DNA from: Actinomycetes bacterium | GTDB taxonomy: Bacteria > Actinomycetota > Actinomycetes > Propionibacteriales > Nocardioidaceae | Length of the DNA: 42,280 nt | Assembly (NCBI GenBank): GCA_023417775.1 | Contig: JAEZEJ010000065.1 | Location: 1 to 42,280 of the forward strand | Direction of reading: 5' to 3' | In this document: one piece after another, positions 14,390 through 26,657 of the stretch | Layout of the letters: the number at the start of each line of letters is the position of its first letter | Numbering within the stretch: the first letter of the stretch is position 1 | Notes under the pieces: generated by a model | Seen by the model: the letters and a program-made list of their open reading frames with translations, nothing else | The model's database searches: none | Told to the model about the DNA's origin: nothing | Position numbers and translations under genes: made by a program

Positions 14390-16718
14390 GCGGCGCGGCC
14401 GCGAGTTCCCCGAGGAGGGCATCGAGCAGTCTGATCGCCCCGGCCTTGTCGAGCGGGTGATTGCCATTGCCGCACTTGGGGGAGACCACGCAGGAGGGAC
14501 ACCCGTCACGGCACTCGCAGGAGCTGATGGCCTCGCGGGTCATGGTCAGCCAACTCTGCGCCGCGGCGTGTCCACGTTCGGCGAATCCCGCTCCACCGGA
14601 ATGGCCGTCGTAGACGAAGACGGTGAGGGTCCCGGTCTGCGGATGCAGGGCCGTCGACAACCCGCCGAGGTCCCACCGGTCGCAGGTGGCCACCAGCGGC
14701 AGCAGGCCGATCGCCGCGTGCTCGGCCGCATGGGCTGCTCCCGGGATCTGCTCGGGCTCCAGTACCTCGGCGACCGTGGCCTCGTCGAGTGTCCACCAGA
14801 CGGCGGTGGTGGCGAGTCGTCGCTCGGGCAGCTCGACGGGCTCCTCGCCCAGCACCCGCCCGCTCCGTCGGTCGCGAAGGGCATACGAGGTCACCTGATG
14901 GGTCACCTCGACATCGCCGAAGCTCAGGGTGGCCGCCCCAGAGCGCCGGGTCTGCCGCGAGCCCACGATGGTCACCGTCGTCGTCGCCTGGGCGGAGGTC
15001 GAATACGGCACGTCGCCGCGCCGCACGACGGCGATGCCGTGCTCGAGGTCGTACTCCTCGACGGTGAACATCTCCTGCTGATGCACGTACACCGCGCCCT
15101 CGTGGACCTCGCCGTCGGCCGCGGCCGCGTCCACCGTGCCGACGAGGCGGCCGGTATCGGCATCGACGATCTGCACGGGCGGGCCACCGGAGGATCGCAG
15201 ATCCGCCAGATCGCTGGCCCGGTCGCGCGAGGTCCAGTACCACCCGCTCGCGCGCCGGCGCAGCAGACCAGCGGCCTCCAGTGCGGTCACTCCTTCCTCG
15301 GCGCGAGGGCCGAAGAGGACGAAATCATCGGTCGTCAGAGGGATCTCCTGTGCCGCGGCGGCGAGATGCGGACCCAGCACATAGGGGTTGTCCGGGTCGA
15401 AGACGGTCGCCTCCACGGGAGCTCCGAGGACGGTCTCGGGATGATGCACCAGATAGGTGTCGATCGGCTCGTCGCGTGCCACCAGTACGCGCAGGCTGTG
15501 ATCCGCGCCGCCACGGCCGGCGCGGCCGAACTGCTGCAACAGGCCCGCTCGGGTGCCGGGGAAGCCGACCGTGACCACCGCGTCGAGTCCGGCGATATCG
15601 ATGCCCATCTCCAGTGCGTTGGTGCTCGCCAAGGCGAGCAGCTGGCCGGAGCGCAGCTGCTCCTCCAACGCGCGCCGCTCCTCGGGCAGGTATCCGCCGC
15701 GATAGGTGGCCACTCGCTCGCGCAGCTCGGGAGCGACCTCGCTGAGACGATCCCGGGCGACGGATGTCACCTGCTCGGCCCCGCGCCGCGAGCGCACGAA
15801 GCACAGAGTCCGGGTCTCGTCGAGGGCCAGATCGGTGACCAGCTCCGCTGCCTCCGTGGTCGCCGAGCGGCGGGCCGTCGCCGGAGCATCGGCGTTGCGG
15901 CCGGGGAGGAGCGGGGGCTCCCAGAAGACGGTGGTGCGGGAACCGTGGGGCGAGGCGTCCTCGGTGACGGCATCGAGGTCCAGCCCGATCAGTCGGCCGG
16001 CCGACTCGGCGGGATCGGCGACCGTCGCCGACGAGGCGATGAACTGCGGCGAGGCGCCATAGCGCTCGCCCACCCGACGGAGCCGGCGCAGCACGTGGGC
16101 GACATGAGCACCGAAGACACCCCGGTAGTGGTGACATTCGTCGATGACGACATAGCTGAGCCCGGACCAGAAGCGCGACCACCGCTCATGCCCCGGCAGC
16201 AGCGTGTGATGCAGGGTGTCCGGATTGGTCAGGATGTAGGTCGCGTGATCGCGGGCCCAGGCCCGTTCCTCGCGCGAGTTGTCGCCATCGACCGTCGCCG
16301 CGCGCAGACCCGCGGCATCGTGAGGGAGGCGCCGCCACTGATCCGCGGCGAGGGCCTTCGTCGGGGCGAGGTACAGGACGGTCGGCCGCTTGCCGCCGTC
16401 GAGGGCCCGGCCGGAGCGTCCCTGCGACAGCGCCTGTAGTGCCGGAGCCATGAAGACGAGGGACTTGCCTGAGGCCGTGCCCGTCGACACGACGACATGG
16501 CGGCCCTGTTCCAGCCGGCGCAGGGCCTCGGCCTGGTGGCCCCAGAGCACCTCGGCGCCCTGGGCGATGAAGTGCTCGCGCACCGAGGCATCGATCCATT
16601 CCGGCCAGGGTTCGACCACCGCCGGCCGGGCGGGCTCGTCCACCCGATGCAGGATGCGATCGGCGCGTCGCTCCAGGATCGACGGCGCCAGGTTCTCCAC
16701 ATCCCGAGTCTGACGCAT
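14370..16718 (-). CDS. DEAD/DEAH-box helicase, secretion-neighbourhood (MrfA-like) family
   Basis: This 782-aa SF2 helicase has Walker A STGTASGKS (78-86), APTKALA (motif Ia), DECHHYRG (motif II, 193-200), SSATVADP (motif III) and a helicase-C domain ending QFGRAGRGG (motif VI). A C-terminal DUF1998-like module has Cys734, 736, 740, 743 and 749, a probable zinc site. Relatives such as Bacillus MrfA act in DNA repair. Its position next to tad genes is conserved in actinobacteria (Rv3649). I chose ATG 16718; the frame stays open to 17162 across the divergent STAS gene, so the longer start is not credible, and GTG 16703 is possible. Confidence 0.87.
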   Translation of the reverse strand: MRQTRDVENLAPSILERRADRILHRVDEPARPAVVEPWPEWIDASVREHFIAQGAEVLWGHQAEALRRLEQGRHVVVSTGTASGKSLVFMAPALQALSQGRSGRALDGGKRPTVLYLAPTKALAADQWRRLPHDAAGLRAATVDGDNSREERAWARDHATYILTNPDTLHHTLLPGHERWSRFWSGLSYVVIDECHHYRGVFGAHVAHVLRRLRRVGERYGASPQFIASSATVADPAESAGRLIGLDLDAVTEDASPHGSRTTVFWEPPLLPGRNADAPATARRSATTEAAELVTDLALDETRTLCFVRSRRGAEQVTSVARDRLSEVAPELRERVATYRGGYLPEERRALEEQLRSGQLLALASTNALEMGIDIAGLDAVVTVGFPGTRAGLLQQFGRAGRGGADHSLRVLVARDEPIDTYLVHHPETVLGAPVEATVFDPDNPYVLGPHLAAAAQEIPLTTDDFVLFGPRAEEGVTALEAAGLLRRRASGWYWTSRDRASDLADLRSSGGPPVQIVDADTGRLVGTVDAAAADGEVHEGAVYVHQQEMFTVEEYDLEHGIAVVRRGDVPYSTSAQATTTVTIVGSRQTRRSGAATLSFGDVEVTHQVTSYALRDRRSGRVLGEEPVELPERRLATTAVWWTLDEATVAEVLEPEQIPGAAHAAEHAAIGLLPLVATCDRWDLGGLSTALHPQTGTLTVFVYDGHSGGAGFAERGHAAAQSWLTMTREAISSCECRDGCPSCVVSPKCGNGNHPLDKAGAIRLLDALLGELAAAPLTAADS

Positions 16719-16832
16719 CGTCGGTGACCGGCCGCACGCAGCGGTGTGATGCGCTTCGAGGGACGATCTGGGTGCGGCTGTCGGCGGCACATGATTGAAT
16801 GGCCATCGATTCCGCGTCGGAGAAGGGATGAC

Positions 16833-17177
16833 ATGGAGCTGACGCTCACCGAACGCCCCGCACCGCCTCACCACATCATCGCGGTGGAGGGGGAGATCGA
16901 CGTCTACACGGCGCCCAAGTTCCGGGAGGCCGTCGTCGCGGCGATCGATGCGGGCCATACCCGCCTCGTCATCGACATCGAGAATGTCGCCTTCCTCGAC
17001 TCCACCGGTCTGGGTGTCCTCGTCGGGGCGCTCAAGCGGGTCCGCGCCGAGGACGGTTCGCTGGACATCATCTGCACCAGCGATCGTCTGCTGCGGATCT
17101 TCAGCATCACCGGTCTGGACAAGGTCTTCGGACTGCACGAGTCCTACGAGGCGCTCGCCCAAGCCGACTCCGCGTGA
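16833..17177 (+). CDS. STAS-domain anti-sigma factor antagonist
   Basis: This 114-aa single STAS domain contains VEGEIDVYTAPKFREAV and the phosphorylation loop NVAFLDSTGLGVLVGALKR, with Ser57 as likely phosphoacceptor. Such proteins bind RsbW-like kinases and free a stress sigma factor. No kinase or sigma gene is nearby. The ATG follows GGAGAAGGG. The stop overlaps the next gene as GTGA. It is divergent from the helicase. Confidence 0.88.
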   Translation: MELTLTERPAPPHHIIAVEGEIDVYTAPKFREAVVAAIDAGHTRLVIDIENVAFLDSTGLGVLVGALKRVRAEDGSLDIICTSDRLLRIFSITGLDKVFGLHESYEALAQADSA

Positions 17178-18658
17178 GTTTCGCCGGCGATGCCCTGAGC
17201 GACGCGCAGCTCGCTGCGCTGCGCGATCGGCTGGCCGGATTCACGGTCGACGCCGTCCACGGAGTGCTCGGCGATGACGCCTGGTACGCCCTCGCCCGCG
17301 GTGAGACCACCCCGGGCCTTCTCGCCACCGCCGATGGAGGACCCCTCGCCACGCTGATCCGGCTGTTCCAGCTGCAGACCCTCGTCGGACGCTCAGCCGC
17401 CGAGGCCGTCTTCGGCGAGCTGCTCGGCCCGTTGACCTCCGCCGGGGTGATCAGCTGCTCCGCAGACGAGGTGCGGGCCGCCGTCGACATCCGGCCCTAT
17501 GGCGACGAGGAGCACGACTGGTGGGTCGTCTGCGATCTCACTCCCGGCCTCGACGGACGGCCCGCTCCGATGGACCCGGCCTATGTCCTCGGCATCAGCG
17601 AGGCCTCCTCGTCCTTGGCACAGTTGACCAGTCGACGTGACGTCGGCCGGGCTCTCGACCTCGGGACCGGCTGCGGGGTGCAATCCCTGCATCTGGCGAC
17701 ACATGCCGCCGAGGTGGTGGCGACGGACGTGAACCCCCGGGCGCTCGCGATGGCACGGCTCACCGCACGCCTGAACGAGGTCGACATCGACGTCCGCGAG
17801 GGCAGCCTCTTCGAGCCGGTCGCCGGAGAGCGGTTCGATCTCATCACGACCAACCCGCCCTTCGTCGTCTCGCCTCCCGATGGCGAACGGCTGGTGTACC
17901 GAGAGACCGATTTCCCTGGCGACGAGGTCGTCCGGAGGGTCGTCCAGGGGGCATCCGATCATCTCCGCGAGGGCGGATGGTGCCACATCCTCGCGGCCTG
18001 GATCCATGCCGAGGGCGAGCCGTGGCAGGAACGCCTGGCGGGCTGGATCGAGCCGACCGGTCTCGATGCCTGGGTGGTGCAGCGCGAGCGTGCCGATCTG
18101 GCCACCTATGCCGAGATGTGGCTCGCCGACGGCGGTCACAAGGGGGCTCCGGACTATGTGGAGCGGTACGAGCGCTGGCTGCACTGGTTCGCCGAACAGC
18201 GGATCGAGGCCATGGGCTTCGGCTGGATCTCCCTGCGGAAGGCCGAGCGCGATGTCCCGGCGGTCCGGATCGAGGAGTGGGCCGGGGACGTCGGTCAGCC
18301 GATGGGTCCTGCCGCGCTGGCCTGGGCCGAGCGCGTGGATGCCTTGGAGGCCAGCGAGGACGTCTTGGACGTCGCCTGGCAGCTGGCACCCGATGCCACC
18401 CAGATCACCTACGGCGGGGTCGGGGCCGAGGACCCGGCGGCCATCACGGTCCAGCTGGAGCAGGGACCCCGGCGTTCCGCGCGACTGGACACGATCGAGA
18501 CGGGGTTGCTGAGCGCGAGCGACGGCGAGCTGACGGCAGGCCAGATCCTGGACGCCCTCGCCACCCTGCTCGGTCAGGATCGCGCCGACCTGCGCGCCAG
18601 CTATGCACCCGTCGTCCGCGAGCTCATCGCCGACGGCTTCCTCTATCCCGTCCGCTGA
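17174..18658 (+). CDS. Methyltransferase, NPPF-type, with N-terminal extension
   Basis: This 494-aa protein has a 150-residue N-terminal helical region, then a class I methyltransferase domain: LDLGTGCGVQS (161-171), acidic D185 and NPPF (227-230). The [ND]PP[FY] motif marks enzymes that methylate amide or exocyclic amino nitrogen (RsmC/HemK-like). A C-terminal region (about 330-494) is unassigned. GTG start, coupled to the STAS gene. Substrate unknown, perhaps rRNA or a release factor. It converges on the MFS gene, 14 bp away. Confidence 0.82.
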   Translation: MSFAGDALSDAQLAALRDRLAGFTVDAVHGVLGDDAWYALARGETTPGLLATADGGPLATLIRLFQLQTLVGRSAAEAVFGELLGPLTSAGVISCSADEVRAAVDIRPYGDEEHDWWVVCDLTPGLDGRPAPMDPAYVLGISEASSSLAQLTSRRDVGRALDLGTGCGVQSLHLATHAAEVVATDVNPRALAMARLTARLNEVDIDVREGSLFEPVAGERFDLITTNPPFVVSPPDGERLVYRETDFPGDEVVRRVVQGASDHLREGGWCHILAAWIHAEGEPWQERLAGWIEPTGLDAWVVQRERADLATYAEMWLADGGHKGAPDYVERYERWLHWFAEQRIEAMGFGWISLRKAERDVPAVRIEEWAGDVGQPMGPAALAWAERVDALEASEDVLDVAWQLAPDATQITYGGVGAEDPAAITVQLEQGPRRSARLDTIETGLLSASDGELTAGQILDALATLLGQDRADLRASYAPVVRELIADGFLYPVR

Positions 18659-18672
18659 CGGCGGGGTCGCGC

Positions 18673-19857
18673 TCAGTCGAGGGAGCGGATGACCTCCTGG
18701 CTGCCGACCCGTTGGCCGATGAGCGCGATGACCGCGATCAGCGCCGCCAGCCCGCCGCCCACGGCGAAGCCGCCGAGTGCCCCGTAGTGGTCGATGCACC
18801 AGCCCACGACGGGACCCGCGGTGGCGCCGCCGATCGTGAACGCCGTGCCCTGCCATCCCATCGCCACCCCGCGGCGTCGCTCATCGACCAGGTGGGTGAT
18901 CCACTCGGTCGCCGCGGCGATCGAGGGCGCGCACATCAGCCCGGCGGGCAGGGCCGCGACCGCCAGCAGCCATACCGAGTCGGCCAGGCCGATGGGCATG
19001 GTGAGCAGGCCCATCGCGAGCAGGAGATAGGTGGGCCGGATCGATCGGCTCTGCGCTCCGTACAGCAGCCCGCCGACGAGCGAGGCCGCACCCCAGACCG
19101 CGTACACCAGCCCCACCAGGCCGACGGAGTCGAACTCGCGCAGCGCGGCGATGATGCCGAGATCGGTGGCCATCAGCGCGAGCATGGTGCCCGCCGAGAT
19201 CGCGAAGAGGTAGCCGACGGTCGGGGTGAACCAGGAGATCTGCCCGGAGGCGTTCGGGGCCTCGGCGTGATCGGCCGCCGTCCGGGTGGGCGGGTCCATG
19301 GCGAAGAAGATGAGACCGGCGATGAGAGTCGACCCGCCGACGACGAGCAGGGCGATGAGCGGACTCGCCTGGACCACCAGCACGCCGCCGATGGCCGGGC
19401 CGATGATGAAGGCCGCCTCGGCGACGACGCTGTCGGCCGCGAAGGCGGTCCGTCGCTGGCCGATCGGGGTCAGCACCCCCAGCGTCAGCCGGGTGATCGT
19501 CTGCACGGGGATGAGGAAGACCCCGGCCAGGAAGGCCAATGGCAGCAGCCCCCAGTACCCGACCAGCGGCACGAGCGGGTACAGCACGAGCACCGCGGCC
19601 AGCGAGGGGATCAGTGCCCGTCGTACGCCGAACCGGTCGATCAGCTTGCCGCGCCAGGGCGAACCGATGGCCGCGCCGATCGTCTCGACAGCCGCCGCGA
19701 CTCCGGCCTGGGCATAGGTGCCGCCGAGTCCCTCGACGATGTAGAGCGTCAGCACGAGGGGGAGCGCCAGCATCGGGATCCGCGCGAAGAACGAGGCGAC
19801 GAAGAGGATGCCGACGCGAGGGATCCTCAGCAGCTCTCGATAGACCCCCAGGCTCAC
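18673..19857 (-). CDS. MFS transporter (drug/metabolite exporter-like)
   Basis: This 394-aa protein has about 12 hydrophobic segments, a loop GKLIDRFGVRRALI typical of MFS loop 2-3 and a second-half DERRRGVAMG loop. I start at GTG 19857, preceded by AGGA; the frame is open to 19932, but the extra residues are proline-rich and not membrane-like. It is divergent from topA. No specificity can be assigned. Confidence 0.8.
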   Translation of the reverse strand: MSLGVYRELLRIPRVGILFVASFFARIPMLALPLVLTLYIVEGLGGTYAQAGVAAAVETIGAAIGSPWRGKLIDRFGVRRALIPSLAAVLVLYPLVPLVGYWGLLPLAFLAGVFLIPVQTITRLTLGVLTPIGQRRTAFAADSVVAEAAFIIGPAIGGVLVVQASPLIALLVVGGSTLIAGLIFFAMDPPTRTAADHAEAPNASGQISWFTPTVGYLFAISAGTMLALMATDLGIIAALREFDSVGLVGLVYAVWGAASLVGGLLYGAQSRSIRPTYLLLAMGLLTMPIGLADSVWLLAVAALPAGLMCAPSIAAATEWITHLVDERRRGVAMGWQGTAFTIGGATAGPVVGWCIDHYGALGGFAVGGGLAALIAVIALIGQRVGSQEVIRSLD

Positions 19858-19989
19858 GAACCGATCCTGCCATGGGGCACCGACACCCCGCGGCCGAGGC
19901 GTAGGCTGCCCGGGAAAGGGTTGACACGGCACGCTACGGTGTGCTGCGTCCCCTCTACTATCCGCGTGGGATCAGGCAGGAAGTGGCTC

Positions 19990-22686
<2,697 letters not shown>

Positions 22687-22738
22687 CGATCGTGTCGTCC
22701 CGGCCGGTGGCGGTACGTCATCTACCCTTCCCTGGCGT

Positions 22739-22794
22739 GTGGCGTAGCTGGTCAACCCCAAGGCCCGTTCATGAGGTTGACCAGCTACCGCCAC
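22739..22794. repeat. Long intergenic inverted repeat after topA
   Basis: The left arm is 22739-22757 and the right arm 22775-22794, with 19 pairs, a single bulged base and a 17-nt loop. The inner ends read GGTCAACC and GGTTGACC. There is no T-tract, so it is unlike a simple terminator. A second element at 36126-36203 has the same GTCAACC/GGTTGAC inner ends. Confidence 0.7.
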
Positions 22795-22875
22795 CGTCCA
22801 TGAGGTCCGGGTAGGGCCCGGCGAAGGAGCGGGCGACGCCCGTCCCCGCCTCGTCCGCTTGTGGGCGGCGGCCAT

Positions 22876-22881
22876 TAGGCT
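22876..22881 (+). promoter_or_regulatory. -10 element (TAGGCT), leaderless promoter
   Basis: It ends 7 nt before the tmk ATG. No ribosome-binding site intervenes. Confidence 0.55.
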
Positions 22882-22888
22882 CGCTGAC

Positions 22889-23545
22889 ATGGACTCCTCC
22901 ACCGTCCCCCCGCTCTACACCGAGACGGGCGTGTTCGTCGCATTCGAGGGCGGCGAGGGGTCCGGTAAATCGACGCAGGCACGCCTGCTGGCCGAGTGGC
23001 TGACCGAGCACGAGCGCGCCGTCGAGGTCACCCGCGAGCCGGGGGGTACGGCGGTGGGCCAGCAGCTGCGGCGCATCCTCCTCGACCCGGATACCGGCGA
23101 CCTCTCCCCGCGCACCGAGGCCCTCGTCTACATCGCCGACAAGGCCGAGCATGTCGATCACGTCGTCCTGCCGGCGCTGGCGGAGGGCAAGGTGGTCGTG
23201 ACCGATCGCTACGTCGACTCGACGCTGGCCTATCAGGGAGCGGGCCGCGCGCTGCGTGCCGCGGAGCTGGAGCCGATCGCCCGCTGGGCCACCTCCGGCC
23301 TGCGTCCGCATCTGACGATCGTGCTGGACATCGATCCGGTCGTCGGGCTCGGCCGGGCCGGATCTCCCGACCGCATCGAGAGCGAGCCGCTGGAGTTCCA
23401 TCAACGGGTGCGCCAGCACTTCCTGGAGCTGGCGGGCACCGATCCGACGCACTATGTGGTCATCCCGGCCGACCAGGCTCCGGCCGAGGTCCACATCGCC
23501 GTGCAGCAGGCGATCGCCCCCTGGCTGTCGCAGGTGTCCGCATGA
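22889..23545 (+). CDS. tmk: Thymidylate kinase
   Basis: This 218-aa P-loop kinase has FEGGEGSGKST (19-29), TREPGGT and the DRY-type VVVTDRYVDSTLAYQG segment. It converts dTMP to dTDP with ATP for DNA synthesis. I start at ATG 22889 rather than the longer frame because TAGGCT lies 7 nt upstream, suggesting a leaderless mRNA. It overlaps holB by ATGA, the usual tmk-holB pair. Confidence 0.96.
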   Translation: MDSSTVPPLYTETGVFVAFEGGEGSGKSTQARLLAEWLTEHERAVEVTREPGGTAVGQQLRRILLDPDTGDLSPRTEALVYIADKAEHVDHVVLPALAEGKVVVTDRYVDSTLAYQGAGRALRAAELEPIARWATSGLRPHLTIVLDIDPVVGLGRAGSPDRIESEPLEFHQRVRQHFLELAGTDPTHYVVIPADQAPAEVHIAVQQAIAPWLSQVSA

Positions 23546-24714
23546 CGGTGTTGACGGGTGTGTGGTCCGAGCTCGTGGGCCAGGATGCCGTCGTCGAGTC
23601 GTTGCGGGGCGCGGTCGAGGCGAGTTCGGCCGCCCCCGAGGTCGATGCGAGCGCCCACGGGATGACCCATGCGTGGCTGTTCACCGGGCCTCCGGGCTCC
23701 GGGCGATCCACGGCGGCGATCGCCTTCGCCGCGGCCCTGCAGTGTGAGCGCGGCGGATGCGGGGAGTGCCACTCCTGCCAGACCGCGCGCGCCGGCAGCC
23801 ATCCGGACATCACCATCGTCAACACCGACGGCCTGTCGATCGGGGTCGCGGAGGCCCGTGAGATCGTGCGTACCGCGGCGCTGCACCCGGCCGTCGGACG
23901 CTGGCAGATCCTCATCGTCGAGGACGCCGACCGGCTCACCGACCAGGCCGCCAATGCGTTGCTCAAGTCGGTCGAGGAGCCCTCGCCGCGCACGATCTGG
24001 ATGTTGTGCGCGCCGGCGGTCGAGGATGTCATCACCACCATCCGGTCGCGCTGCCGGCCGGTGCTGCTGCGCACGCCCTCGGTCGAGGCGATCACCCGGC
24101 TGCTGGTGGAGCGCGACGGGCTCGACGCCGAGGAGGCGCACGCGGCGGCGGCCGCCTCGCAGGGCCACATCGGGCGTGCCCGCGGGCTCGCCCGCAATGC
24201 GGAGGCGCGTCAGCGCCGCGCCGATATCCTCGCGCTGCCGCGGAGCCTGCGGACACTCGGCGATTGCCTGCGGGCCGCGCAGCGCATCGATGCGGAGGCG
24301 AATACCCGCGCCGATGCCTACTGCGATGCGGCGGATGAGCGTGAGAAGGCCGATCTCAAGTCCTCCTGGGGCGTCGAAGACCGTGGCCGGCGTCCAGCCG
24401 GATACGCCGGTGCGCTCTCCAGCCTCACCAAGGAGCAGGAGCGGCGTCGTAAGCGCATGGCCCGCGACAGCATCGACGGTGTCCTGCTCGATCTGCTCTC
24501 CTACTTCCGCGATGTCATGGCCGTCCAGCTCGGCTCGACCCAGTATCTGATCAATGCCGATGTCACCGATGATGTCGTGTCCATGGCGCGTGAGCGTTCC
24601 CCTGAGTCGATCGTCGGGGCGATCGATGCCGTGGGCGCGTGCCGGGAGGCTCTCGAAGCCAATGCCGCCCCGCTCCTGGCCGTCGAGCACATGATGACGA
24701 GGTTTCTGCCGTGA
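23542..24714 (+). CDS. holB: DNA polymerase III subunit delta'
   Basis: This 390-aa clamp-loader subunit has an AAA+ fold with a P-loop remnant GPPGSGRST (49-57; Arg replaces Lys, so it probably does not hydrolyse ATP), four Cys (68, 73, 76, 79) forming the zinc module, and the LLKSVEEPSPRT segment typical of delta'. It works with tau/gamma and delta to load the sliding clamp. Translation is coupled to tmk and, by GTGA, to the following hydrolase. Confidence 0.93.
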   Translation: MTVLTGVWSELVGQDAVVESLRGAVEASSAAPEVDASAHGMTHAWLFTGPPGSGRSTAAIAFAAALQCERGGCGECHSCQTARAGSHPDITIVNTDGLSIGVAEAREIVRTAALHPAVGRWQILIVEDADRLTDQAANALLKSVEEPSPRTIWMLCAPAVEDVITTIRSRCRPVLLRTPSVEAITRLLVERDGLDAEEAHAAAAASQGHIGRARGLARNAEARQRRADILALPRSLRTLGDCLRAAQRIDAEANTRADAYCDAADEREKADLKSSWGVEDRGRRPAGYAGALSSLTKEQERRRKRMARDSIDGVLLDLLSYFRDVMAVQLGSTQYLINADVTDDVVSMARERSPESIVGAIDAVGACREALEANAAPLLAVEHMMTRFLP

Positions 24715-26255
24715 ATCGTTCTGCCGCCATCGCCCTCGGTGCCGCCGGGGTCGTCCTCGCCCTGATCGTCGCCGCGGCGGTCTATGTCATCGGCGACTGG
24801 GGGGAGGACGATGCCGAACAGGCGTCCACGCCCACCGGCGAGCAGGCCCCGGGCGGGCTCGAGGCCTTCTACGATCAGCAGATCGACTGGGAGTCCTGCG
24901 ACAGCGGCGACGCCCGTTGTGCCACGGCCGAGGTTCCGGTCGACTACGACGACCCGAGCGGCGAGACCCTCGACCTCGCCCTCCTGAAGGTCGAGGCGAC
25001 GGGCGACCGGCAGGGCACCATCTTCGTCAATCCCGGCGGCCCTGGAGGCTCGGCCCAGGACTTCGCGGAGATGATGGGGGCGCGGTTCCCGTCCTCGGTG
25101 CGCGATGCCTTCGACATCGTCGGCGTCGACCCGCGTGGCGTGGGGGAGAGCACCCCGCTGCAGTGCCTCGACGATGCCGACTTCGATGCCTTCATCGCCC
25201 TCGACCCCGATCCGGAGACCCCCGACGAGATCGAGGAGTCCCGCGAGGGCATCGAGGCGATGGGCGAGGCCTGCCTGAAGAACTCCGGGGACCTCGCGGC
25301 CCATGTATCGACCGAGGAGGTCGCCCGCGATCACGATGTGATCCGTGCGGCGCTCGGCGAGGAGACCTTCAACTGGTTCGGCGCCTCCTATGGCACGCAG
25401 CTGGGGGCCCAGTACGCGGAGATGTTCCCCGATCGTGTCGGTCGGATGGTGCTCGACGGTGGTCTGGACCCGGCCCTCGACTCCATCGAGGTGTCCCTGG
25501 GGCAGGCTGAGGGCTTCCAGCGGGCGCTGGACGCCTATATCGCCGACTGCGTGAGCGACGGCGACTGCCCGCTCGGGTCGAGTGAGGACGAGGCGCTGGA
25601 CGCCGTCGCGGGCTTCATGGCCGATCTGGAGCAGGAGCCGCTGGTCTCGCGGGGTGGCCGGGAGCTGACGGAGGGCCTGGCCTTCTACGGGGTCGCGGTG
25701 ACGCTCTACGCCAAGGAATCGTGGAGCTATCTGACGGCGGCCTTCGAGGCGGCGCTCGGTGACGACGATCCGGGAGTCTTCCTCCAGCTCGCCGATATCT
25801 ACTTCGACCGCAATGCGCGCGGGGAGTTCCAGAGCAACTCCGGCCAGGTGATCTATGCGGTCAACTGCCTGGACGGGCCCACCGATGTCACCGTCGAGGA
25901 GGTCGAGTCGGAGTGGCTGCCGCGCTTCCGCGCCGCCTCGCCGGTCTTCGGCGGTGCGCTGGGCTGGGGTGTCATGGGCTGCGCGGACTGGCCGATCGAG
26001 TCCGCGAACCCGCAGGAGCCGGTGACGGCCGAGGGCGCGGACCCGATCGTCGTCGTGGGCACCACCCGCGATCCGGCGACTCCCTACGAGTGGTCGCAGT
26101 CACTGGCCGAGGAGCTGTCCTCGGGTGTCCTGGTGACGCGCGAGGGCGATGGCCACACCGGCTACGGCATGGGCAATGCCTGCGTGGACGACGCGATCAA
26201 CGCCTATCTCGTCGACGGCACGGTCCCCGACGACGGCCTCGTCTGCGGCGAGTAG
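24711..26255 (+). CDS. Alpha/beta hydrolase, tripeptidyl aminopeptidase (SlpE/TAP) family, membrane-anchored
   Basis: This 514-aa protein has one N-terminal membrane anchor (about 5-27), the oxyanion segment NPGGPGGSAQD, nucleophile Ser226 in GASYGT, Asp454 in TRDPATP and His482 in GDGHTGYG. The TAP-like C-terminal domain marks actinobacterial exo-peptidases that remove tripeptides outside the cell. The full triad suggests activity. GTG start overlaps holB. Proteases of this family commonly follow holB in actinobacteria, but no functional link is known. Confidence 0.88.
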   Translation: MNRSAAIALGAAGVVLALIVAAAVYVIGDWGEDDAEQASTPTGEQAPGGLEAFYDQQIDWESCDSGDARCATAEVPVDYDDPSGETLDLALLKVEATGDRQGTIFVNPGGPGGSAQDFAEMMGARFPSSVRDAFDIVGVDPRGVGESTPLQCLDDADFDAFIALDPDPETPDEIEESREGIEAMGEACLKNSGDLAAHVSTEEVARDHDVIRAALGEETFNWFGASYGTQLGAQYAEMFPDRVGRMVLDGGLDPALDSIEVSLGQAEGFQRALDAYIADCVSDGDCPLGSSEDEALDAVAGFMADLEQEPLVSRGGRELTEGLAFYGVAVTLYAKESWSYLTAAFEAALGDDDPGVFLQLADIYFDRNARGEFQSNSGQVIYAVNCLDGPTDVTVEEVESEWLPRFRAASPVFGGALGWGVMGCADWPIESANPQEPVTAEGADPIVVVGTTRDPATPYEWSQSLAEELSSGVLVTREGDGHTGYGMGNACVDDAINAYLVDGTVPDDGLVCGE

Positions 26256-26265
26256 TCGGGCCGGC

Positions 26266-26565
26266 TCAGCCGGCGGTGTCGCGGGCTGCGGCCTCGTGAT
26301 GGTGGATGACCTCGTCGATGATGAAGGTCAGGAACTTCTCGGCGAAGGCGGGGTCGAGATCGGCCTCGAGGGCCTTCTCGCGCAGTCGGTGGATCTGCCG
26401 GGCCTCGCGGTCCGGATCGGCCGGCGGGAGCTGGTGCACGGCCTTGAGCCGACCGACCCTCTTGGTGCACTTGAATCGCTCGGCGAGCAGGTGAACCAGG
26501 GCGGCGTCGATATTGTCGATGCTGGCGCGGATCTCGTCGAGTTCGGCGCGGATGTCGTCGTCCAC
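26266..26565 (-). CDS. Chorismate mutase (AroQ type)
   Basis: This 99-aa all-helical protein has the AroQ layout: R-A-S-I-D-x-I-D in helix 1, KCTKRVGRLKA in the middle and DPDREARQIHRLREKA in helix 2, keeping the Arg, Lys, Asp and Arg positions used to bind chorismate. It makes prephenate for Phe and Tyr synthesis. The GTG start at 26565 lies 6 nt after TAGAAT. It is convergent with the peptidase gene, 10 bp away. Confidence 0.86.
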   Translation of the reverse strand: MDDDIRAELDEIRASIDNIDAALVHLLAERFKCTKRVGRLKAVHQLPPADPDREARQIHRLREKALEADLDPAFAEKFLTFIIDEVIHHHEAAARDTAG

Positions 26566-26571
26566 GAGTCG

Positions 26572-26577
26572 ATTCTA
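26572..26577 (-). promoter_or_regulatory. -10 element (TAGAAT), leaderless promoter
   Basis: Minus-strand TAGAAT ends 6 nt before the chorismate mutase GTG. Confidence 0.55.
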
Positions 26578-26617
26578 CGAAGCCACCCCCTCGGTGGAGT
26601 GCAGTCGGGGTGGCGGG

Positions 26618-26623
26618 TAGAGT
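26618..26623 (+). promoter_or_regulatory. Possible -10 (TAGAGT) for tRNA-Thr
   Basis: TAGAGT lies 34 bp before the mature tRNA, leaving a short 5' leader. No clear -35 is seen. Confidence 0.35.
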
Positions 26624-26657
26624 TGCGGTGGTTCGACGGGCGATCCCTGTCGACCGC

